From Acidobacteria bacterium AH-259-G07 (lineage in GTDB: Bacteria > Acidobacteriota > UBA6911 > RPQK01 > JADFOI01): a stretch of 6,352 nucleotides of DNA. The number at the start of each line of letters is the position of its first letter. The first letter of the stretch is position 1. The notes beneath the pieces are model-generated. The model was not told the DNA's origin, made no database searches, and saw only the letters and a list, made by a program, of their open reading frames with translations. Positions 1 through 5,430 of the stretch are shown piece by piece. The position numbers and the translations under genes were made by a program. The stretch spans positions 1-6,352 of the forward strand of contig JALLON010000157.1 of NCBI GenBank assembly GCA_027717925.1. The letters run 5' to 3'.

Positions 1-698
1 AGTTCCGGAACACAGGCTCGAGACGGTAAACTGGCGACAAAAAGGGCCGCCGCAGCGATATCCTCCGGTTTGAGAATCCGCTCACGATGATCCGGACTCA
101 CTGGTTCCGGCCGACAGTCCAGAATCGGTGTGTCGACCTCGCCCGGACACAGGGCTGTCGCCCGAATCCCATATTGGGCTTCCTCTTCGTTGATGGCATG
201 GGTTAAGGCCAGCATGCCATGCTTGGAGGCGGAGTATGCTGCACCGGACAGTTGACTGGCTCGTTTGGCGGCGATGGAGGCCATGTTGATGATCAAGCCA
301 TAGCCCCGTTTTCGCATTCCCGGTAGAACCGCACGAACGCAGTTGAAGGCCCCCGTTAAATTAATGGCCATGGTCCGATCCCAATCAGACGGATCCACTT
401 CTGCCACCGAGCGGCGAACCGTGTTGATCCCTGCGTTGTTGACCAGCAGGCTTATTTCCCCAAGGCGCACGGTCACCTGCTGAATGATGGCGTTGACTGC
501 CGCGCGGTCAGACACATCACACGGACAACACAGCACCTGCTCCTCGGGCAGGCGCGAAGCCGCTGACTGCAGTTTCTCGGCACGCCGGCCCAGCAAAGCG
601 ACCCGGGCACCGCTGTCAACAAAAGCCTGGGCGATGGCCCAACCGATTCCACTGCCGGCCCCGGTGACAAGGGCGATGCGCTCCTTTAACAAGGACAT
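1..698 (-). CDS. Classical SDR-family oxidoreductase, 3' end cut by window edge
   Basis: Probably a cytoplasmic NAD(P)H-dependent reductase or dehydrogenase of a ketone or alcohol; the substrate cannot be read from the sequence. Visible, 232 complete codons: Rossmann motif TGAGSGIG (residues 12-19), GRR after strand beta-2 (37-39, basic residues that suggest NADP(H)), an Asp at 61, NNAG (87-90), Asn113, catalytic Ser141, YSASK with Tyr155 and Lys159, then the PG motif near 185-186 and Thr190. Classical SDRs are about 240-260 residues, so only a short C-terminal tail should be missing. The ATG at 696-698 is chosen because a near-perfect Shine-Dalgarno precedes it and the protein begins like FabG-type SDRs. 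The start lies 13 bases inside the oleD 3' end, so it is almost surely the fifth gene of the operon. It could be a FabG-like 3-oxoacyl reductase feeding acyl precursors, or an enzyme acting on a pathway intermediate or by-product; both roles are inference from position. Confidence 0.92.
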   Translation of the reverse strand, partial: MSLLKERIALVTGAGSGIGWAIAQAFVDSGARVALLGRRAEKLQSAASRLPEEQVLCCPCDVSDRAAVNAIIQQVTVRLGEISLLVNNAGINTVRRSVAEVDPSDWDRTMAINLTGAFNCVRAVLPGMRKRGYGLIINMASIAAKRASQLSGAAYSASKHGMLALTHAINEEEAQYGIRATALCPGEVDTPILDCRPEPVSPDHRERILKPEDIAAAALFVASLPSRACVPE

Positions 699-1693
699 GA
701 CTGCCTTCCCTCCTTCAACCACACTTTAAGCCGCCGGAGCCCCTCTTCCATGCCGATCTTAGGCTCGTAGCCAAGGTCTTGGCGGGCGGCCGTGATATCG
801 AACCAGTGAGCGGTGGCCAGTTCTTCGGCCAGAAAGCGCGTCATTGGCGGCTGTGCCCGGAGCCGCAGCGTTTTATACAGGATCTCGCACAGCCAGCCGG
901 CAGCATAGGCGGCGCGAGGAGAAATGGTATGGGTAGCAGGGGGAAGCTCGGCTGCCTGCAGAATGCGATTGACGAAGTCCCACAGGGCTACCGGCTGCCC
1001 TTGTGAAATGAAAAAAGCCCTCCCGGAGATTGGCGAGCCGGGCCATAATCGATGGGCTGCCAGAATGTGTGCCTCCGCCGCGTCATCAACATATGTAACG
1101 TCGACCATCCTCGGGATCTTTCCGATTTTCCGCAGTCTTCCCTTCCGGCCAAGGGCAAGAATGCCAGGCACCAGGTGAGTATCTCCGGGCCCCCATATAA
1201 GATGGGGCCGCAGCGCGATGGTGGCCAGATGCGCATCGTTGGCAGCAAGAATCATCCGCTCGGCAGTGGCTTTGGTGGTCGGGTAGGCTGCCTTGTAGTC
1301 GTGAGGATACGGAACCGATTCATCCACCCCTTCCATATCACCTCCGTCGAACACAACGCTTGGTGAGCTGGTGTAAACAAGCCGCGGAATTCCAAGGGAA
1401 CGGCAGGCCGCAATGACATTTTTCGTCCCAATGACATTGACCCGATAGTACTCGTCGTAGTGGCCCCAGATACCCGCCTTGGCAGCCACATGGAAAACAA
1501 TCTCGCGATCCCGGCAGGCCTTTGCTACTGCCTGTGCGTCGGCGAGATCTCCCCGAAATACTTCCACGCCGAGAGCTTCAAGCGCAGGATAGCTTCCCCG
1601 GGAAAAACTACCAACGCTCGAGCCCTGTTCGAGCAAGCATCTGACAACGGCTCCTCCGAGAAAACCCCCTCCGCCGGTCACCAGTGCTCTCAT
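686..1693 (-). CDS. oleD: OleD, NAD(P)H-dependent 2-alkyl-3-ketoalkanoate reductase
   Basis: 335 residues of the extended SDR (3-beta-HSD/epimerase-like) family. OleD reduces the 2-alkyl-3-keto acid made by OleA to the 2-alkyl-3-hydroxy acid used by OleC. Visible: N-terminal nucleotide motif TGGGGFLG (6-13), an acidic DL after strand 3 (49-50), VFHVAA (66-71) of the extended family, TSS (108-110) holding the likely catalytic Ser, and YPTTK with Tyr137 and Lys141. LRPHLIWGPGD (161-171) and VDVTYVDD (197-204) are typical of the 3-beta-HSD branch. The length is normal. The ATG overlaps the oleC stop by 4 bases (ATGA); a moderate AGGTGA lies 11 bases upstream, so coupling to oleC probably drives initiation. 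The last residues (QSCPC) overlap the next gene and form a short tail with two cysteines. Membership rests on the fold motifs plus the oleABC context; alone it could be called only an NAD-dependent epimerase/dehydratase family protein. Confidence 0.9.
   Translation of the reverse strand: MRALVTGGGGFLGGAVVRCLLEQGSSVGSFSRGSYPALEALGVEVFRGDLADAQAVAKACRDREIVFHVAAKAGIWGHYDEYYRVNVIGTKNVIAACRSLGIPRLVYTSSPSVVFDGGDMEGVDESVPYPHDYKAAYPTTKATAERMILAANDAHLATIALRPHLIWGPGDTHLVPGILALGRKGRLRKIGKIPRMVDVTYVDDAAEAHILAAHRLWPGSPISGRAFFISQGQPVALWDFVNRILQAAELPPATHTISPRAAYAAGWLCEILYKTLRLRAQPPMTRFLAEELATAHWFDITAARQDLGYEPKIGMEEGLRRLKVWLKEGRQSCPC
708..715 (-). promoter_or_regulatory. Strong ribosome binding site for the SDR gene, inside oleD
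   Basis: The minus strand reads AAGGAGGG here, 9 bases before the ATG at 698, inside the last codons of oleD. It is the best Shine-Dalgarno match among the operon genes. It fixes the SDR start and implies that the SDR is translated efficiently in its own right, not only by coupling to oleD. Confidence 0.8.
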
Positions 1694-3309
1694 GAGAGCT
1701 GCTCACCTGCCCAAAGCGCAAGCTTTTCACGGAAAATCTTGGCGTTGTGCCGCACATCAACCGGGAAAGAAGGGTGGAAAAGCAGCGTCTTTATTGCCCG
1801 TGTTTGAGGATGAGAAATGCCCAGAGCCAGGATCTCCTGTTTGAGCTGTTCCGAGCCTTTCCACTTTCTCTTGTCTTCCAATTCCACGCACAGGACAGGA
1901 CGCTGGTAGGGTGGATCACCTACGCCGACAAGGGCGCTGCGGTGAACCTCGGGGTGCTGATTAAAAATTCCTTCACAGGGAACAGTCAAGAAGGTCCGTT
2001 GGCGCGTGATCACCCGCTGTGACTTGCGGCCACAGAACCACACGCGTCCCCTCTGGTCAAGATAGCCGAGATCGCCCATGCGGTGTCGAACCTCTTGGCC
2101 GGCCTGAATTTTGGCGAGATTATTGGCCTCCGGGCGCCCGAAATACTCTCGGGAAACATTCGCTCCCCACACCACCAATTCTCCAATTTCGCCGGCAGGA
2201 ACGAGAAGATCCTCTGACCAGCTCCTAATGGGCTCATCTGTGATGTTGATAACCGCCAGATGAACACCTCCAATGGGACGTCCAACACAAACCCCTTTCC
2301 CCTGAGCCGTCCCGCTTTCTTTTAATACCTCGCGGCCGGATATCGAGCACACCGGCAAGGCTTCTGTGGCCCCATACGGGGTGTGGATATCAGCATGAGG
2401 TCCCAACAGCCTGGAGAAACACTTCAGGATTTTCGCGGAGACCGGCGCACCTGCCGATAGAACGCGCCTGATGGTTGGAAGCGTGATTCCACGGCGCTCC
2501 CCATACCGACCCACGCGGTCCAGTAAAGCCGGGGAACCAAACATATGGGTTACTTTGTACCTTTGAATGGAGTTGATGATCTCAAGCGGATCGACCCGAC
2601 CGGGTTGAGTAAAGTCCATTTCAGGAAAGACAGTGGTTACCCTTAGGACTGGATCGAAAAGCGCAAAGAGCGGAAAGGTGGCCAGATCAATCTCTCCCGG
2701 CTCGATACCGAAGTGATCTCGAAGCAGGCAAGCCTGAGAGGAGAACATCCCATGCGTATAAACGACTCCCTTCGGGATGCCTGTACTGCCTGAGGTGAAC
2801 ACAATCGCAGCCGGATCATCCACTGCTAAGGGTTGGGGGGTGAAGCCTTCACCGGTGCCTCCCATACGCATGACCTGGTGGACGGACGGTCCGCCCCAAA
2901 GCCGCACTCGCCCTGCAGTCACACAAATTCGCAGTGTCTCACGGGCCCAGCCAAATAACATGCGGGCAGCATGCGCTAGAGGAATTCCAATGAAGGCTTG
3001 TGCCTTCGATTCTCCTAGACACTTGCCCAGGTTTTGCCAGCCCATGCCGGGATCTACAAGAACGAGGATCGCGCCTATTTTAATGAGAGCAAAGGTTAAG
3101 ATGAGGAAATCAACACCTGGTTTTAACATCAGAACAGTACGAGTGTCCCGCTGAATTCCGAGGTGCTTCAAGCCTCGGGCACAGCGACTGCTTCTTGTGT
3201 CCAGTTCATGAAAAGTGAGAGCACCATTAGGGGATATAAGAGCCGGTTGAGACGGCTGCTCCGCTGCCAGAATAGAAAGATGCTCTGCGATGTTGCTTGG
3301 CCTGCTCAT
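1690..3309 (-). CDS. oleC: OleC, ATP-dependent beta-lactone synthetase
   Basis: 539 residues of the adenylate-forming (ANL) superfamily, about the usual OleC length. The family closes a beta-lactone from a 2-alkyl-3-hydroxy acid using ATP instead of making a CoA ester. Core motifs in order: A3 loop FTSGSTGIPKG (171-181, Lys180), FPLFALFDP (212-220, characteristic of OleC), A5 PYGATEALPV (311-320, Glu316), A7 GDLGYLD (412-418, Asp413), A8 hinge GRKSQRVIT (427-435), and the OleC-like C-terminal DVRHNAKIFREKL (518-530) with the A10 lysine Lys524. The motifs DVRHNAKI and PLFALF are what separate it from ordinary acyl-CoA ligases. It is a stand-alone gene, not an oleBC fusion. The start ATG overlaps the oleB stop by 4 bases; AGGGAG lies 4 bases before it at 3314-3319. 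In Xanthomonas, OleB, OleC and OleD form a multi-enzyme assembly; whether that holds here is unknown. Confidence 0.95.
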   Translation of the reverse strand: MSRPSNIAEHLSILAAEQPSQPALISPNGALTFHELDTRSSRCARGLKHLGIQRDTRTVLMLKPGVDFLILTFALIKIGAILVLVDPGMGWQNLGKCLGESKAQAFIGIPLAHAARMLFGWARETLRICVTAGRVRLWGGPSVHQVMRMGGTGEGFTPQPLAVDDPAAIVFTSGSTGIPKGVVYTHGMFSSQACLLRDHFGIEPGEIDLATFPLFALFDPVLRVTTVFPEMDFTQPGRVDPLEIINSIQRYKVTHMFGSPALLDRVGRYGERRGITLPTIRRVLSAGAPVSAKILKCFSRLLGPHADIHTPYGATEALPVCSISGREVLKESGTAQGKGVCVGRPIGGVHLAVINITDEPIRSWSEDLLVPAGEIGELVVWGANVSREYFGRPEANNLAKIQAGQEVRHRMGDLGYLDQRGRVWFCGRKSQRVITRQRTFLTVPCEGIFNQHPEVHRSALVGVGDPPYQRPVLCVELEDKRKWKGSEQLKQEILALGISHPQTRAIKTLLFHPSFPVDVRHNAKIFREKLALWAGEQLS

Positions 3310-4220
3310 TGCGCTCCCTGCTTCAGCGGGTGATTTGCCAGGAACTCGCCAACCAGTGACACAATGGCTGCAGGCACTTCTTCAAGAACGTAATGCCCGG
3401 CCTGTGAAAACCGGTGTACCTCGGCTTTTGGAAAACGCTTGACCCATTCCTGAAGAAAATCATGGTCGAAGACGAAATCTTGTTCTCCCCAGCAAATCAA
3501 CATGGGCGTTTTTTGGAATTGATAAAGACCCTCCTGCGTTTTTCGGAGTAGCGCATAGGAGGGATCACCCGGCGTGAGGGGAATGTCTTGGACAAAGCGC
3601 AGCGTGGCAATCCTGTTTTTCCAGGAGTCATAAGGGCCTGTGTAGGCTCGCCGGACCTGTGTTGACATGGGGCGCAGCCGGCAGCCCACATAAGTGGCAG
3701 CCACAGAGAAGGCGTTAAATCTTCGGATGAGAAAGGCCGCCACTCGAGAATCTCTGCAGAACCTTAGAGACCAGGGAAGAGTTTTTCCAGGGGGAAGTAA
3801 GAACGCGGCCGTATTGAGAATGATGAGCCGTCCAATGCTGGACGGGTGGTGGGTCGCATAAGTCATCCCAATCGGCCCACCCCAGTCGTGCATGATTAAA
3901 GTGATGTTGCGGGTCACCCCAAGCTGAGCCAGCAGCGATTCCAAATCAGAGACCCGCTGAGCCAGCCTATACTCATAATCGGCGCTGTGGGGTTTGTCCG
4001 AAAGTCCGCAGCCCATGTGATCGGGCACGATCACACGGTAAGAGCCCCGCAGGGACACAACGAGCTCCCGATACATGAAAGACCAGCTCGGGTTTCCATG
4101 AATCATCACTACGGGCTTGCCATACCCTTCGTCCAGGTAGTGATATTTGTGGCCATTACGGTCCAGATAATGGGACTGAAAGTCGTAAAGGTGCCTGATT
4201 TGATCCACAGAAAAACTCAT
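3306..4220 (-). CDS. oleB: OleB, beta-lactone decarboxylase (alpha/beta-hydrolase, haloalkane dehalogenase-like)
   Basis: 304 residues, a full-length alpha/beta-hydrolase. OleB removes CO2 from the OleC beta-lactone to release a cis-olefin, using a haloalkane-dehalogenase-type active site. Visible: oxyanion motif HGNPSW (41-46, Asn43), VIVPDHMGCGLSDKP (63-77), nucleophile motif MHDWGG (110-115, Asp112 and Trp113), a cap region at about 140-215, WGEQDFVFD (244-252, the acid probably Asp248), and AGHYVLEE (274-281) with the general base His276. Nothing catalytic is missing. Homology searches will tend to label it haloalkane dehalogenase, but the position between oleA and oleC and the PDHMGCGLSDKP motif favour OleB. 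No Shine-Dalgarno is visible before the ATG, and no in-frame start exists between it and the upstream stop. The 49 bases after oleA are the only gap in the operon. Confidence 0.94.
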   Translation of the reverse strand: MSFSVDQIRHLYDFQSHYLDRNGHKYHYLDEGYGKPVVMIHGNPSWSFMYRELVVSLRGSYRVIVPDHMGCGLSDKPHSADYEYRLAQRVSDLESLLAQLGVTRNITLIMHDWGGPIGMTYATHHPSSIGRLIILNTAAFLLPPGKTLPWSLRFCRDSRVAAFLIRRFNAFSVAATYVGCRLRPMSTQVRRAYTGPYDSWKNRIATLRFVQDIPLTPGDPSYALLRKTQEGLYQFQKTPMLICWGEQDFVFDHDFLQEWVKRFPKAEVHRFSQAGHYVLEEVPAAIVSLVGEFLANHPLKQGAQ

Positions 4221-4269
4221 CGGCGAGTCGGTCTTAAAGAAAACGTGGGGCTCGCAAGATCACAGTCGA

Positions 4270-5307
4270 TCAGTACCTGAACGAACCTAGAGCGCTGGTC
4301 ACACCGGCGCTTCCCATGACCAGGAGGACCCTCATACCTCGCCAGAGTTTTCCTTCCGCTTCGGCCACGGCTAACGCCAGTGGGAGAGACGCGGAAACGG
4401 TGTTCCCAAACCGCGCATGAGTCTCGAAAACACGACTCGGGTCGATCTTCAGCAGTTGTGCCCACTTTAAAGTGGAGGACACACTGGCGGCATGGCCAAT
4501 GACAATGTCGTGGCATTTGCCGGCAATAGCTTGAGTTTCCTTAAAGTGGGACACCATTTTCTTGACGGTAAAGGAGAGCAATTCTCCTGGAATCGTGAAA
4601 AACGACATCGGTTGGAGCCCATCAGCACCACTATTCGGAGAGAAGTCGTCCGCGTTGGGCAAAGGGATTTTACACAACCCATGCTTCTCTCCCCATGTTT
4701 TGAATGAGAAATAGAAATCGTCACTGCAGCCATCTGCTGTGACAAGGGTGGCCGTTGCCGCCTCACCGATGGTGAAGGCTGAAAAGGAGTTCTCCAGGTC
4801 TTTGCTGTTGCTGATTTCGAGGTTGGCATATTCTTTAAAATTGAACTCGCAGTTTAAGATCATGATCATCTTGTAGATTTTCTCGGCCAGGAAGCTCTTG
4901 GCTATGGCCAAACTTCGAATCCAACTTGCACAGGCATCAAGGACATCGAAGCAAGTAGCGGATGTTAATCCCAGTTCGCTTTGGAATAAGTTTGCAGTGG
5001 CGGGCTCGACCCATCCCCTTCCCACACCAGCGTAAATCAACAGATCTACATCTTGGGGTTTGACTGCCGCTTTTCCCAGTGCTTCTCTGCCTGCCTTTAG
5101 AGCAAAATCAAGAGCCTTCTCCCCAATATTCCTGTGGTAGCGGATCATTGTGCCTGACATCTTGAAGAACCTTTTGATTTTGGCTTCGAGGCTTTTCAAG
5201 TCTTGGCTGGAAAGCTGGTTTCGATTCTTCTCGACAATCTGCTCAATCAATCCCTGGTTAGTAACTTCTTTGCTGGGCAGAGCATAGGAGATATTTAAAA
5301 TTCTCAT
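4270..5307 (-). CDS. oleA: OleA-type acyl-CoA condensing enzyme (thiolase superfamily, KAS III-like)
   Basis: 345 residues from the ATG at 5307. OleA condenses two fatty acyl-CoAs head to head into a 2-alkyl-3-keto acid, the first step of the pathway. Visible: Cys126 in DACASW, His272 in IGHAAS, Asn302 in RFGNTVSAS; the 30-residue His-Asn spacing is standard for KAS III enzymes. Glu101 in WVEPATAN lies 25 residues before the Cys, matching the OleA glutamate (Glu117 in the Xanthomonas enzyme) that FabH lacks. The late Gly-rich loop reads VMGSAG. Oddities: DACASW and GHAAS instead of the canonical ACLxF and HQVS-like motifs, and an extra charged segment at about 25-48. A TTG two codons upstream (5311-5313) is a possible start, but AGGG lies 7 bases before the ATG and only 1 before the TTG. 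It is first in the operon, behind a candidate promoter. The gene looks more AT-rich than its neighbours. It could be a KAS III of other specificity; context favours OleA. Confidence 0.87.
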   Translation of the reverse strand: MRILNISYALPSKEVTNQGLIEQIVEKNRNQLSSQDLKSLEAKIKRFFKMSGTMIRYHRNIGEKALDFALKAGREALGKAAVKPQDVDLLIYAGVGRGWVEPATANLFQSELGLTSATCFDVLDACASWIRSLAIAKSFLAEKIYKMIMILNCEFNFKEYANLEISNSKDLENSFSAFTIGEAATATLVTADGCSDDFYFSFKTWGEKHGLCKIPLPNADDFSPNSGADGLQPMSFFTIPGELLSFTVKKMVSHFKETQAIAGKCHDIVIGHAASVSSTLKWAQLLKIDPSRVFETHARFGNTVSASLPLALAVAEAEGKLWRGMRVLLVMGSAGVTSALGSFRY

Positions 5308-5328
5308 TCCCAAACCCTAATGATCACA

Positions 5329-5351
5329 GCTACTTGTCCTTGGATAGTAGC
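5329..5351. repeat. Inverted repeat in the oleA leader, possible operator or hairpin
   Basis: Perfect 6-base arms GCTACT (5329-5334) and AGTAGC (5346-5351) flank an 11-base spacer. The dyad lies between the candidate oleA promoter and the oleA start, where a repressor would block transcription, or it could form a weak RNA hairpin in the leader. ACT-N11-AGT also fits the loose T-N11-A pattern of LysR-type sites, though no such regulator is in view. The arms are short and could be chance in a gap of this size. Confidence 0.3.
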
Positions 5352-5372
5352 CGCGCCATCTTTGAGACTGAA

Positions 5373-5401
5373 AAGCTAACCGCTGGGCTCGTTTTTGTCA
5401 A
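5373..5401 (-). promoter_or_regulatory. Candidate sigma70-type promoter of the ole operon
   Basis: On the minus strand a perfect -35 TTGACA (5396-5401) is followed by a 17-base spacer and TAGCTT (5373-5378). This has the three most conserved -10 positions (T1, A2, T6) but only 3 of 6 matches overall. Transcription would start near 5366 and give a leader of about 59 bases before the oleA ATG. The -35 box lies only 30 bases from the start of the divergent GGDEF gene, so expression of the two could interfere. Predicted by eye only. Confidence 0.5.
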
Positions 5402-5417
5402 TGCTTTGTGATTTAAT

Positions 5418-5424
5418 AAAGGTG
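5418..5424 (+). promoter_or_regulatory. Ribosome binding site fixing the start of the GGDEF gene
   Basis: AAAGGTG ends 6 bases before the ATG at 5431. An in-frame ATG at 5401 would add 10 residues (beginning MLCDLIK) but has no Shine-Dalgarno and sits on the predicted -35 box of the oleA promoter, so 5431 is preferred. Confidence 0.6.
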
Positions 5425-5430
5425 CGAAAA

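Noticed and set aside
2777..3154. Plus-strand 125-residue open frame inside oleC, and similar plus-strand frames at 1052-1366, 1460-1807 and 3987-4280
   Set aside because: They lie antisense to well-supported genes, have no recognisable domain and low-complexity Arg/Pro/Ser-rich composition typical of shadow frames.
3306..4220. Annotation of OleB as a true haloalkane dehalogenase
   Set aside because: The active-site architecture is shared, but the gene sits between oleA and oleC with coupled translation, and its PDHMGCGLSDKP region fits OleB.
1..5307. A beta-lactone natural product cluster of the nocardiolactone type
   Set aside because: Those clusters lack OleB and use paired OleA homologues. 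Here one OleA and an OleB with intact Asp, His and Asn are present, so decarboxylation to an olefin is expected.
5308..5313. TTG start for oleA at 5313, two codons before the ATG
   Set aside because: The AGGG ribosome site is 7 bases from the ATG at 5307 but only 1 base from the TTG, and ATG is the stronger codon.
5407..5422. A CRP-type site (TGTGA half) upstream of the GGDEF gene
   Set aside because: Only one half-site is present; the partner TCACA at the N6 spacing is absent.
5401..5430. Upstream in-frame ATG at 5401 for the GGDEF protein
   Set aside because: It has no Shine-Dalgarno and overlaps the predicted oleA -35 box. AAAGGTG is well placed for the ATG at 5431.
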